Source of the DNA: Myxococcales bacterium
Lineage (GTDB): Bacteria > Myxococcota > Myxococcia > Myxococcales > JAJYLH01
Direction of reading: 5' to 3'
Length of the DNA: 64,000 nucleotides
Assembly (NCBI GenBank): GCA_021787845.1
Contig: JAJYLH010000014.1
Location: forward strand, 1-64,000
In this document: one piece after another, positions 1 through 7,312 of the stretch
How positions within the stretch are numbered: the stretch's first letter is position 1
How the letters are laid out: every line of letters starts with the position of its first letter
Notes under the pieces: model-generated
What the model was told of the DNA's origin: nothing
Databases searched by the model: none
The model's input: only the letters and a program-made list of their open reading frames with translations
Program-made: the position numbers and the translations under genes

Positions 1-150
1 GCACCCGGATCACCCGCTTCCCGCACCCGGATCACCCGCTTCCCGCACCCGGATCACCCGCTTCCCGCACCCGGATCACCCGCTTCCCGCACCCGGATCA
101 CCCGCTTCCCGCACCCGGATCACCCGCTTCCCGCACCCGGATCACCCGCC
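1..150. repeat. 22-bp tandem repeat array (at least 6.8 copies)
   Basis: A 22-bp unit beginning gcacccggatcacccgcttc recurs at 1, 23, 45, 67, 89 and 111, with a truncated copy at 133-150. The six full copies are identical. The array runs off the left edge of the window, so its true length is unknown. The period is not a multiple of three, so it is not a coding repeat. It is probably a minisatellite-type (VNTR) array. There are no unique spacers, which excludes CRISPR. Confidence 0.95.
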
Positions 151-164
151 CATCCGAAATGATC

Positions 165-198
165 ACTTCGCGAGCAGCTCCCGGCGGATGCCCTCGGC
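165..198 (-). pseudogene. 34-bp relic of a BrnA antitoxin 3' end
   Basis: These 34 bases are identical to 3158-3191, the last codons of the BrnA-like gene. Read on the minus strand they encode EGIRRELLAK followed by TGA; the intact gene ends in TAG. The rest of the gene is missing because the tandem array lies upstream and unrelated sequence follows. It looks like debris from a second BrnTA copy or a rearrangement. Confidence 0.65.
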
Positions 199-332
199 AG
201 TCAAGACGGGGAGGGTGGCCGCGCCGGTTTCCGACCCCTTGCACTTTCCCGCGGCGTGTGCTTGCCTGCCGGCGGCGGGAACATGGACCGCTCCTCCCGG
301 TCAGTCGCGGGACGAGCGGCGGGAGGCAGGCG

Positions 333-1943
333 ATGCGATTCGGGCGAATGCTGGCGCTCGCGGGCGCGTGTGCGCTGGCGGGGTGTGTCGTCTCCGGCGC
401 GCAGCCGCCGGTGCAGGCGGGCACGGGGCTTACGGACAACTCGGGCAAGATGTCCGTCGATGGCACGACGGTGCCGGTCCTGCCGTCGACCTGCGTCACC
501 GGCGACGTGGTGGTGAAGACTGCCGACGGATGGACGTGCCAGCCCCCGCCATCGCCGAACATCTGGCAGGACGGCCCGGGCATCCAGATCGCGAACCACG
601 CGATCTCGTTCTACGCGCCGACGGTGCCCGCGACCGACGTCTGGCCCGGGACGATGGACTACTCGCATCTCACCGACCAGCCCGCGCCGGCGTCGTGGTC
701 GAGCATCGCCTCGAGCGTGAAGGCCACCGACGCTTGGCCCGGGACGATGCCCTACTCGCAGTTGACCGATGCGCCGCCGGTGACCTGGCAGACCGTGGCG
801 TCGACGGTGCAGCGGACCGACATCTGGCCCGGGACGCTGAACTACTCGCAGCTCAACGGCGCGCCGGCCATCCCGCCCGCCGCGACGTGGAGCATCGTCA
901 AGCCCTCGGTGCAGTCCACCGACGCCTGGCCCGGGACGATGGACTACTCGCAGCTCAACGGCGCCCCGGCCATCCCGCCCGCCGCGACGTGGAGCATCGT
1001 CAAGCCCTCGGTGCAGACGACCGACGCCTGGCCTGGGACGATGGACTACTCGCAGCTCACGAACGCCCCGAGCGCTCCGTCGGTGCCGACCTGGAGCGAC
1101 GTCGGACCGACGGTCAAGCCGACCGACCCCTGGCCAGGAACGGTGGACTACGCGCATCTGACGAACCTGCCGGCGAACCTCGGCCGGGTGGCGTCCGACG
1201 TGACCACGCTCCAGGGTCAGATGACCACCGCCAACACGTCCATCACGAACCTCGGCACCAAGGAGTCGAGTGATGCGACGGCGATCGCCACCAACACGAC
1301 GGCAATCTCCACCAACACGACGGGCGTCGCCAACAATGCGGCGTCCATCTCGACGTTGAACGATGAGATGACTACTGCCAACACGGCGATCAAGGCACTC
1401 AATGACGCCGGGGGTAGTCAGCCACCCGGGATGGTGGCTTACTTCGCGCTGAGCGCCTGTCCATCGGGCTGGCTGGAAGCAGATGGCTCGCTCGTGTCCC
1501 GAACGACCTATGCCGCGCTCTTCAGCGCGATGGGCATGATGTTCGGCAACGGCGACGGGTCGACCACCTTCGCCCTCCCGGACCTCCGAGGCGAGTTCAT
1601 CCGAGGCTACGATCATGGCCGCGGAGCCGACCCCGACCGAGCCCTAGGCAGCTTCGAGTATGGATCGTCCATCGTCTTCCCCGGCTACGTCGACGGCGAC
1701 GCGTACCGCGCCACGGCCTCCGGCTTCGCCGACCGCCTTCACTGGAACGACCAGTTCGACCAAGGCTTCCAAGAGCTCGCGCCCGGTGCCCAAGTCAACG
1801 GCATCACCCTGCCCGCGGCCAATTCTGCAGAAACTCAGACGAACTACATCGACAGCAGCACATGGGGCAACCTGACGACCTACGACGCCTTCGTCGGCGT
1901 CCGCCCGCGCAACGTGGCCCTGCTCGTCTGCATCAAGACTTGA
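333..1943 (+). CDS. Lipoprotein with WPGT-DYS repeats and C-terminal phage tail-collar domain
   Basis: A 536-aa predicted surface lipoprotein. The chosen ATG follows gggaggcagg and gives a standard lipoprotein signal with lipobox LAG-C18; the longer open frame upstream has no signal sequence. Residues ~90-280 carry six repeats of about 30 aa built on T-D-x-W-P-G-T-M-D-Y-S-x-L, resembling the Y-S-x-L-T-x-x-P units of phage fibre and neck proteins. A Thr/Asn-rich segment (~285-360) with heptad-like TxxxNTT spacing probably forms a coiled coil. Residues ~363-435 match the phage tail-collar fold (PPGMVAYF, CPSGWLEADG, LPDLRGEFIRGYD). No other phage genes are nearby, so it is more likely a domesticated fibre-type adhesin than a prophage gene. 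Its binding partner is unknown. Confidence 0.8.
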   Translation: MRFGRMLALAGACALAGCVVSGAQPPVQAGTGLTDNSGKMSVDGTTVPVLPSTCVTGDVVVKTADGWTCQPPPSPNIWQDGPGIQIANHAISFYAPTVPATDVWPGTMDYSHLTDQPAPASWSSIASSVKATDAWPGTMPYSQLTDAPPVTWQTVASTVQRTDIWPGTLNYSQLNGAPAIPPAATWSIVKPSVQSTDAWPGTMDYSQLNGAPAIPPAATWSIVKPSVQTTDAWPGTMDYSQLTNAPSAPSVPTWSDVGPTVKPTDPWPGTVDYAHLTNLPANLGRVASDVTTLQGQMTTANTSITNLGTKESSDATAIATNTTAISTNTTGVANNAASISTLNDEMTTANTAIKALNDAGGSQPPGMVAYFALSACPSGWLEADGSLVSRTTYAALFSAMGMMFGNGDGSTTFALPDLRGEFIRGYDHGRGADPDRALGSFEYGSSIVFPGYVDGDAYRATASGFADRLHWNDQFDQGFQELAPGAQVNGITLPAANSAETQTNYIDSSTWGNLTTYDAFVGVRPRNVALLVCIKT

Positions 1944-2002
1944 TCCGAGCCAAGCTCTGAGCGCGGCAGGCGCGACCAAGCGCAAGCGAGACCGTACGCG
2001 AA

Positions 2003-2041
2003 AGGTTACGGCACCCGCTGCTGCATCGGAGGCTGACGCGC
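2003..2041. repeat. 39-bp direct repeat, copy 1
   Basis: Nearly identical (two mismatches) to 3875-3913 in the same orientation. Here it abuts the stop codon of the AlbA_2 ATPase 3' fragment. The two copies bracket the region with both toxin-antitoxin modules. The core is ctgctgcatcgg. It does not match the attC consensus. It may be a recombination site or part of a duplicated gene end. Confidence 0.8.
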
Positions 2042-2271
2042 TACCTCGCGGGTCGCGGGATGCGCACGACGAGCTCTTCGGCTTCCTCGGCGATGCCCAC
2101 GTCGCGGCCGGTCTGATCTCGGACGAGCTTGACCATCCGGAGCACCCCGCGGCCGATGTCGGTGACGAGCCCCATGCGAGCGAGCATCGCGAACACGGTG
2201 GGGTTTCGCGGCAGGTGCGCGGTGCCCAGGCGCATCGCCTCGATGCGCACCGAGCCCGGCCGTCCTGTCAT
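2041..2271 (-). pseudogene. C-terminal fragment of AlbA_2/RecG-like ATP-binding protein
   Basis: A 76-aa open frame matching only the C-terminal part of the AlbA_2 (divergent AAA-4)/HATPase_c_4 family: the conserved RNPTVF...LGLVTDIGRGVLRM block at residues ~22-48. Whole family members are usually several hundred residues. The matching N-terminal domain lies 1.6 kb away on the same strand at 3914-4107. Its apparent ATG overlaps the toxin stop codon by 4 bp, so family homology begins almost exactly where the toxin gene ends. This suggests the junction of an insertion or rearrangement. Probably non-functional. Confidence 0.7.
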
Positions 2272-2531
2272 CCGAAGTCGCGGTCGAAGTCGGCGTGAGA
2301 GCCAATCCAGAACCAGTAGAGCGTTTCGCCGTCCCGCCGGCAGAGCGCTCGATACGAAAGCGTCACGCGCACCGACCAGAGGTCCTGGTATCCGCGCAGC
2401 GGCTTGAAGCGGAGGCTCGGATGGGTCGGGTCCTCACGAAAGAGCAGGAACGCCCGCCTCGCCTCGGTCCGGATCTGTTCGGGCAGGGCGTCGTACAGCT
2501 TCCAGAACCGTGGCAGGCCGTGTGAGATCAC
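2268..2531 (-). CDS. ParE/RelE-fold toxin of a type II TA module
   Basis: An 87-aa protein of the small HigB/ParE-like toxin group, recognised from FWKLYDALPEQIR, HPSLRFK, WSVRVTLSYRA and the terminal WFWIGSHADFDR. The GTG start overlaps the antitoxin stop codon by 4 bp (GTGA), giving tight translational coupling. Antitoxin comes first and toxin second, the classical relBE/parDE order. By family it would be an mRNA interferase or a gyrase poison; the sequence does not settle which. It appears intact and sits between fragments of a broken ATPase gene. Confidence 0.82.
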   Translation of the reverse strand: MISHGLPRFWKLYDALPEQIRTEARRAFLLFREDPTHPSLRFKPLRGYQDLWSVRVTLSYRALCRRDGETLYWFWIGSHADFDRDFG

Positions 2532-2758
2532 AGTCGTTCCGGGTCGAGCGGCGTCGCCGCGCCCGAGTCCGCATCGCGCTTGGCGTCGACTGACGCCGCC
2601 GCGAGCTTGGAGGCATATCGCGGATCCCCGAGCTGACGATCCCAGTCCTCCTCATCGGCCTTGTCCGCCAGGTAGCGCGCGAACTCCACGAGGGCCTGGG
2701 CCTTCGAGGGAGGGAGGCTGTCGACGAGCCGAGCCGTTTCTTCTGCGAGCGCCGTCAT
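2528..2758 (-). CDS. Antitoxin partner of the ParE/RelE-like toxin
   Basis: A 76-aa acidic protein. It starts at the ATG at 2758 (MTALAEETARLVDSLP); longer upstream extensions of the frame look non-coding. The N-terminal half resembles the helical antitoxin segment found with this toxin group (LPPSKAQALVEFARYLAD); the C-terminal half is charged and probably unstructured until toxin binds. It is inferred to neutralise the toxin and repress the shared promoter. It overlaps the downstream toxin by 4 bp. Confidence 0.75.
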   Translation of the reverse strand: MTALAEETARLVDSLPPSKAQALVEFARYLADKADEEDWDRQLGDPRYASKLAAASVDAKRDADSGAATPLDPERL

Positions 2759-3155
2759 GGACACGAGTCTACCCCGCCGGAGCCGGTCGCGCAACCCACC
2801 GGGCTCGGGCATGGCGTCGCGCGAGCCGATGCCCCGGCCCGCGGGATGGGTGGAGCGCATCTGAGCGGCCCTTCGTCGCGCGCGCCAGAGACGAGCAGGG
2901 CATCCCAGAAGCTCACCGCCTGGCCGCCGACCACACGTGGAATATCGATGGGCAAGCAGGGACGTCCTCTGGTTCCTGGACAAGATGCTTATCGGGTTGA
3001 CCACACCAAGCCAGTTGGGCAATGCCGCTCATCCCGAGCGCAGTCGAGGGACGAGCGAGGTGCCGCACGGACCGCCCGTCCTTCGACTGCGCTCAGGACG
3101 AGCGGCCAGAAACGCGAGCGTGGTGTGGTGATCCCGATAAGCAGTCCTGGCGACT
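2759..3155. repeat. Gap with TCATCCYGAG-type inverted repeat (3027-3105)
   Basis: This 397-bp gap contains no convincing gene. An imperfect inverted repeat at 3027-3105 has arms gctcatcccgagcgcagtcg and cgactgcgctcaggacgagc, a dispersed repeat family that recurs inside coding sequence at 23205-23302 and 23793-23925. The remaining DNA probably contains the promoter of the toxin-antitoxin pair reading left; no clear -35/-10 boxes are visible. Confidence 0.7.
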
Positions 3156-3440
3156 CTACTTCGCGAGCAGCTCCCGGCGGATGCCCTCGGCGAGCCACGA
3201 GCGGATGAGCGTCTGGTACGGCATCGCCTTCTGGGTGGCAATCTTCCGGAGGGCCGCAATCTGTGCCGGGTCGAGCTTGATGGACACGTTCTTGAGCTTC
3301 CGGCGCCGGGCCCCCTTGAGAATCTGCGCGCGTAGCTCCTCGTCCAAGGCGAACGTCACGCGCGCGCCTTCCAGGTGCCCGAGAACCCCCTCGCGATCGT
3401 AGGCCGCCGCGAGGTCCTCTGGCGTCTTGGGCTTGCTCAT
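3156..3440 (-). CDS. brnA: BrnA-type antitoxin (ribbon-helix-helix/CopG family)
   Basis: A 94-aa protein starting MSKPKTPEDLA. The C-terminal half (ILKGARRRKLKNVSIKLD, then ALRKIATQKAMPYQTLIRSWLAEGI) is the ribbon-helix-helix DNA-binding domain typical of BrnA antitoxins. It lies directly downstream of the BrnT-like toxin, the usual brnT-brnA order, with a 4-bp ATGA overlap. BrnA proteins bind BrnT and autorepress the operon. The last 34 bases are duplicated at 165-198. Confidence 0.85.
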   Translation of the reverse strand: MSKPKTPEDLAAAYDREGVLGHLEGARVTFALDEELRAQILKGARRRKLKNVSIKLDPAQIAALRKIATQKAMPYQTLIRSWLAEGIRRELLAK

Positions 3441-3718
3441 CGTCGTCCTCCCGGTCGCGCTTGATAGTATCGTCGTTCGGCCGTGCTCATGTCCCAACCG
3501 GTGATCGGCCGCACGACCCCTCGCCCCTTGAGCTCGAAGACGACGACGAGCAGCCGCCCGGACGCCGTCGGACCGAACGCGGCGTAGTGCCCGCGCTTGG
3601 TCTTCCGGTAGAGCGGCGCTTCGGCGAAGACCTCCTCGACCTCATCGGGCTCGATGCCATGTCCCATGGCGAGATGCAGCTCGTTGCCTTCGTCCCACTC
3701 GAAGTCGGTGATCCGCAC
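3437..3718 (-). CDS. brnT: BrnT-type ribonuclease toxin
   Basis: A 93-aa protein with BrnT family landmarks: an N-terminal ITDFEWDEGNE, a central HGIEPDEVEEVF and a C-terminal VRPITGWDMSTAERRYY. BrnT toxins are RelE-fold ribonucleases that inhibit translation. I chose the GTG at 3716-3718 because GGAGGT lies four bases upstream; a TTG at 3766 would add 16 residues that the family does not have. The antitoxin gene follows with a 4-bp overlap. The module appears intact. Confidence 0.85.
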   Translation of the reverse strand: MRITDFEWDEGNELHLAMGHGIEPDEVEEVFAEAPLYRKTKRGHYAAFGPTASGRLLVVVFELKGRGVVRPITGWDMSTAERRYYQARPGGRR

Positions 3719-3807
3719 CTCGACCTCCGCGCACCGCCCGGTGATACATACCGCTCCCTTGGCCAAGGGTCAAGACACGCGGCACCCCGTTCGCCCCCTC
3801 CCCGACC

Positions 3808-4107
3808 CTAACCCGCGCGGGGGAGTCGCATCCAGCGCAGGACGAGCCCCGCCGTACGATCAGAACCGGGTTCGAGGTTACGGCGCCCGCTGCTGCATCG
3901 GGGGCTGACGCGCATCACGCGGTCGGTGTCGGCGACGCCGGATATCGTGCGATCGTCCGCGACCCCGACGAGAAGCTCGCCGCCGTCGGTGTTCGCGAAG
4001 GCGACCAGCGCCGCCGCCACGGCGTCCGGGTGCACCCGGGCCTCCTTGAACTCGGTGTGGATGTTCTCTCCGCGTTCGACTCGGTCGCCAAGCTCCATGG
4101 GCGTCAT
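3808..4107 (-). pseudogene. N-terminal fragment of AlbA_2-domain ATP-binding protein
   Basis: A 99-codon frame. The first ~64 residues are a good AlbA_2 domain (RGENIHTEFKEARVHPDAVA, FANTDGGELLVGVADD). After DTDRVMR the sequence switches at the 39-bp repeat (3875-3913) into unrelated residues and stops. The start has GGAGG upstream, so expression was once efficient. With the C-terminal relic at 2041-2271 it suggests a single gene that lost its middle to a rearrangement that brought in or retained the TA modules. AlbA_2 proteins include transcriptional regulators and defence-associated ATPases; which kind this was cannot be told. Confidence 0.7.
3875..3913. repeat. 39-bp direct repeat, copy 2
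   Basis: Second copy of the repeat at 2003-2041 in the same orientation, interrupting the AlbA_2 N-terminal fragment. The intervening 1.83 kb contains both TA modules. Confidence 0.8.
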
Positions 4108-4454
4108 GCATCCTCCCGACCGGCGGGAGGACAGCGGCCTTTGGGCCGAGAGTCGAGCCGCCGCGCTTGCATCGCGCGGGAGATGCGAGCGCACTAGCCC
4201 CCATCGCCACGGGCTTGCCATCGCCGATGGGCTTCGTTGCACTCCACCCATCCTACGGTTTGGGTTGCGGGCGCCGGCCCGTGCAGGGAGGCGTGGATAT
4301 CCAGCAACCGGATAGGCGTGAGCGATCGACCGGGTCGCGGGAGACGCCCGTGGGCGACCCGGACGATCCGCGCCGAAGCCATCGGAGCGTTCTTCAGCCG
4401 GCGGCCAGCGGAAAGAAACACCGGAGCCGGCCAGCAGCTCCGGTGCCACACCCG
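4108..4454. other. Gene-poor gap with half copy of ATGGGTGGA-type repeat
   Basis: This gap between the amtB 3' end and the AlbA_2 fragment has no supported gene. Positions 4226-4256 match one arm of the palindromic repeat at 7208-7291 (gatgggcttcg...cacccatcctac). The amtB terminator lies at 4411-4445. Confidence 0.6.
4411..4445 (-). terminator. Rho-independent terminator of amtB
   Basis: On the minus strand, shortly after the amtB stop codon, a perfect 9-bp stem (CACCGGAGC / GCTCCGGTG) with a 9-base loop is followed directly by TTTCTTTC. This is the clearest intrinsic terminator in the window. Confidence 0.85.
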
Positions 4455-5702
4455 TCAGGTCGCGCCGCCACCCAGGTCGTAGGCCGTCTCGCCGTGCAGC
4501 TCCTGGTCGAGCCCCTTGGTCTCGACGACCTCGTCGACCCGCACCGGCGTGAAGACGTTGATGACCTTCAAGAGCGCCATCGTGATGACGAAGGAGTAGA
4601 CCGCGGTGATGGCCGCGCCCGCGCACTGGACGCCGAACTGCTTCCAGTCGCCCTGGATGGCGCCCTTGACGCCGTTGACCGTCGCGACCGCGAAGGCGCC
4701 GGTGAGCACGATGCCGATGAAGCCGCCCACGCCGTGCACGCCCCAGACGTCGAGCGCGTCGTCCAAGCTGCGGCGCATGCGGAAGCGGACCGCCGCGTAG
4801 CACACGAGCGCCGAGGCGAGCCCGATGAGCACCGCCGCCCAGGGCCGCACGTAGCCAGCCGCCGGGGTCACCGTCGCGAGGCCCGCCACCGCGCCGGTGA
4901 GCGCGCCGGTCATCGTCGGCTTGCCCTCGCGCCACCAGGCGACGACGAGCCAGGTGATCATCGCGACCGAGCCGGCGATGTCGGTGTTGACGAACGCGGT
5001 CGCGGCGATGCCGTTCGCGGCGAGAGCGCTGCCGCCGTTGAAGCCGAACCAGCCGAACCACAACAGGCCCGTGCCCAAGGCCACGAAGGCGATGTTGTGC
5101 GGCGCCGTGCTCTCGCCGGGTGCGAGCTTGCGGCGGCCGACGAAGATGACCGAGGCCAGGGCGGCGATGCCGGCGCTCAGGTGGACCACGATGCCGCCGG
5201 CGAAGTCGACGAGCCCCCACTGGGCGAGGAAGCCGCCGCCCCAGATCCAGTGCGCGAACGGGATGTAGACGAGGAGGCTCCAGCCGACGAGGAACGCGAG
5301 GAAGGCTTTGAAGCTCACCCGGTCGGCGAAAGCCCCGGTGATGAGCGCCGGGGTGATGATGGCGAACATCTCCTGGTAGCCGAAGAAGACGAGGAACGGG
5401 ATGGTCGGCCCATGGGCGGGGTTCGGCGCCATCCCGACGTTGTGCAGCGCGAAGTACTGGAGCGGGTTGCCGATGAGCCCGTGGATGTCGCGCCCGAAGG
5501 CGAGGCTGAAGCCTCCGAGCACCCAGATCGCCGTGACGACGCCCATCGCGATGAAGCTCTGCATCATGATGGCGAGGACGTTCTTGCGCCGGACGAGACC
5601 GCCGTAGAAGAACGCGAGCCCTGGCGTCATCAGGGCGACGAGCGCCCCGCTCACGAGCACGAACGCGGTATCTCCGGGACTGATGTGGCCGATCGTTCCC
5701 AT
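4455..5702 (-). CDS. amtB: Ammonium transporter AmtB
   Basis: A 415-aa inner-membrane ammonium channel of the Amt/Mep/Rh family with about 11 hydrophobic segments. Seen are the N-terminal GDTAFVLVSGALVALMTPGL, FFYGGLVRRKN, the HWIWGGGFL region, LWFGWFGFNGGS, and DVWGVHGVGGFIG, where the pore histidine region lies. The start is fixed by GGAGGAA four bases upstream of the ATG. AmtB conducts ammonium and is usually gated by a PII protein from an adjacent glnK; no glnK is next to it here. Transcription ends at a strong terminator. Confidence 0.95.
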   Translation of the reverse strand: MGTIGHISPGDTAFVLVSGALVALMTPGLAFFYGGLVRRKNVLAIMMQSFIAMGVVTAIWVLGGFSLAFGRDIHGLIGNPLQYFALHNVGMAPNPAHGPTIPFLVFFGYQEMFAIITPALITGAFADRVSFKAFLAFLVGWSLLVYIPFAHWIWGGGFLAQWGLVDFAGGIVVHLSAGIAALASVIFVGRRKLAPGESTAPHNIAFVALGTGLLWFGWFGFNGGSALAANGIAATAFVNTDIAGSVAMITWLVVAWWREGKPTMTGALTGAVAGLATVTPAAGYVRPWAAVLIGLASALVCYAAVRFRMRRSLDDALDVWGVHGVGGFIGIVLTGAFAVATVNGVKGAIQGDWKQFGVQCAGAAITAVYSFVITMALLKVINVFTPVRVDEVVETKGLDQELHGETAYDLGGGAT

Positions 5703-5928
5703 GGTGTTCCTCCGTCCGATGCGCGGGACCTCCCGCTGGGCGCGGCTGTCTACCAGAAGCGCCCGGCGGCGGCAAGCCGCGGCGCGCAACGATGGTCCGA
5801 GGCGTCGGGTCGCTTCCGGCGCGCATCGGCATCCTCCCGGCGGGCGCCAGAGCCCCGTTCGGGGCGAAGACGTTGACCTGCGGGCAGGGGCGTGCGACAG
5901 TGCTCGGGGTTCGACGTCGGAGGACGCG

Positions 5929-6195
5929 ATGTCCGAGTTGGCGAGCAAGTCCCGTGGATGGCTGTGGCGCGTCGCGCTCGCAGCCGCCGGTGGCCTCGCG
6001 GCCCTCGCTGGCGCAGCCGGGTGCGGTCCGATCATGTACGGACCCGTGGCGTACGGCCCGCCGCCGGCGGTGTCCTGCACGAACGACCAGACCTGCGTCG
6101 ACGCGCGCGGCAGCACCTGGTACTGCGAGAAGCCGGCGGATGGCGGGACTGAGGGCGTCTGCCAACCGGGCCAGGCCGACGCGGGAACGCCGTGA
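5929..6195 (+). CDS. Small Cys-rich lipoprotein, family member 1 of 4
   Basis: An 88-aa predicted lipoprotein. ATG follows GGAGGACGCG. A basic n-region (KSRGWLWR), hydrophobic stretch and lipobox AAG-C precede a short mature part ending TWYCEKPADGGTEGVC. It is the first of four tandem paralogues sharing the signal peptide and the YCEKADGGTQG(I/V)C motif, the most divergent copy. Mature cysteines probably form disulfides in the periplasm or at the outer membrane. No function is known to me. Confidence 0.75.
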   Translation: MSELASKSRGWLWRVALAAAGGLAALAGAAGCGPIMYGPVAYGPPPAVSCTNDQTCVDARGSTWYCEKPADGGTEGVCQPGQADAGTP

Positions 6196-6252
6196 TCCTG
6201 ACACGCGCGCGGACGATGTGACGCCGCAGTGCAACCGGCCGTCGAGGACAGC

Positions 6253-6492
6253 ATGTCGAAGGTCGCTCGCAAGTCAGGAAGTCTCTTCGCCCGCGTCGGG
6301 CTCGCCGCCGCGACCGGCCTCGCGATGCTCTTGGGTGGCTGCGGTCCGACGGCGGTGTTGTACGGCCCGTGGCAATGCGGTGCCAACCCGCCACGCTCGT
6401 GCGTCAGCAACGTCGACTGCGTCAGGTGCGCCGGTACTGGCTGGTACTGCGAGAAGGCGGACGGCGGGACGCAGGGCATTTGCAAGCAGTAG
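6253..6492 (+). CDS. Small Cys-rich lipoprotein, family member 2 of 4
   Basis: A 79-aa lipoprotein starting MSKVARKSG, with gagga upstream and lipobox LGG-C. The mature part has four or more cysteines and ends GWYCEKADGGTQGIC. The N-terminus (MSKVARKSGSLFARVGLA) is nearly the same as in the two following genes, showing recent tandem duplication. Function unknown. Confidence 0.75.
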   Translation: MSKVARKSGSLFARVGLAAATGLAMLLGGCGPTAVLYGPWQCGANPPRSCVSNVDCVRCAGTGWYCEKADGGTQGICKQ

Positions 6493-6551
6493 ACCGATGC
6501 GAGAACGTCGGACGATGCGACGCCGAAGTGCAACGGGCCGCGGAGGCCAAC

Positions 6552-6818
6552 ATGTCGAGGGTCGCTCGTAAGTCGGGAAGGCTCCTCGCCCGCGTCGGGC
6601 TCGCGGTCGTCAGCGCCGTCGCCATGGTGGTCGGCGTTGGCTGCGGCCCGCCGACACCACTGTACGGTGTGGCGCCCTGTATCAACTTACCGGTCACCTG
6701 CGCCAGCGACAATGAATGCTCCCGCTGCTCCGGCGGCTCTGTTTGGTACTGCGAGAAGGCGGACGGCGGGACGCAAGGCGTATGTGCTCAAGGCCGGGCG
6801 GACGCAGGGACGCCGTGA
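6552..6818 (+). CDS. Small Cys-rich lipoprotein, family member 3 of 4
   Basis: An 88-aa lipoprotein (MSRVARKSGRLLARVGLA, lipobox GVG-C). The mature sequence has paired Cys motifs (CASDNECSRC) and the family signature VWYCEKADGGTQGVC near the end. Spacing to its neighbours is about 60 bp and the intervals are themselves similar, so the duplication unit includes the leader. Function unknown. Confidence 0.75.
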   Translation: MSRVARKSGRLLARVGLAVVSAVAMVVGVGCGPPTPLYGVAPCINLPVTCASDNECSRCSGGSVWYCEKADGGTQGVCAQGRADAGTP

Positions 6819-6875
6819 CCCTGCGACGCCCATGGACGATGTGACGCCGAAGTCTAATGGGCCAGTGAGGCCAGC

Positions 6876-7172
6876 ATGTCGAAGGCCGCGCGAAAGTCGA
6901 GAAGGTTTCTCGCCCGCGTCGGGCTCGCGGTCGTCAGCGCCGTCGCCATGGTGGTCGGCGTTGGTTGCGGGCTGTGGCCAATGGTCGAGTACGGTCCGCA
7001 CACCGACGCGTCATGCGGTGCTCCTGGCGCAACGTTTATGTGCTTCGACGATGCAAGCTGCGCGAACGCCGGATGTGGATCGGGCTGGTACTGCGAGAAA
7101 GCCGATGGCGGGACGCAGGGTATCTGCACCTACGGGAGCCGACCTGACGGTGGATCGCCGGATGGAAACTAG
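6876..7172 (+). CDS. Small Cys-rich lipoprotein, family member 4 of 4
   Basis: A 98-aa lipoprotein (MSKAARKSRRFLARVGLA, lipobox GVG-C). Its signal region is almost identical to member 3, but the mature region differs (MCFDDASCANAGCGSG) before the shared GWYCEKADGGTQGIC and a Gly/Asp tail. It lies 140 bp upstream of the radical SAM gene, separated by a palindromic repeat. Function unknown. Confidence 0.75.
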   Translation: MSKAARKSRRFLARVGLAVVSAVAMVVGVGCGLWPMVEYGPHTDASCGAPGATFMCFDDASCANAGCGSGWYCEKADGGTQGICTYGSRPDGGSPDGN

Positions 7173-7207
7173 CGCCGTGGCGACTGCCCTTCCCCTCGAA
7201 CCAACAC

Positions 7208-7291
7208 GTAGGATGGGTGGAGCGCCAGCGGAGCCCATCATGCGGCCATCGCTCGACGACGATGGGCTTCGCTCCGCTTCACCCATCCCAC
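7208..7291. repeat. Palindromic dispersed repeat (ATGGGTGGAGCG family)
   Basis: An inverted repeat with outer arms gtaggatgggtggagcg and cgctccgcttcacccatccc plus inner arms gagcccatc/gatgggcttc. A half copy lies at 4226-4256. It sits between the last small lipoprotein gene and the radical SAM gene and could form a hairpin in the transcript. Confidence 0.75.
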
Positions 7292-7312
7292 GCGACGTGC
7301 GCGACGGTCACG

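Noticed and set aside
1-150. Possible CRISPR array
   Set aside because: Units are contiguous without unique spacers and there are no cas genes.
159-332. 58-residue N-terminal extension of the tail-collar lipoprotein
   Set aside because: It overlaps the BrnA relic and has no ribosome-binding site; the ATG at 333 gives a proper lipoprotein signal.
2003-3913. Possible integron attC sites flanking TA cassettes
   Set aside because: The 39-bp repeats do not contain the RYYYAAC/GTTRRRY boxes and no integrase is present.
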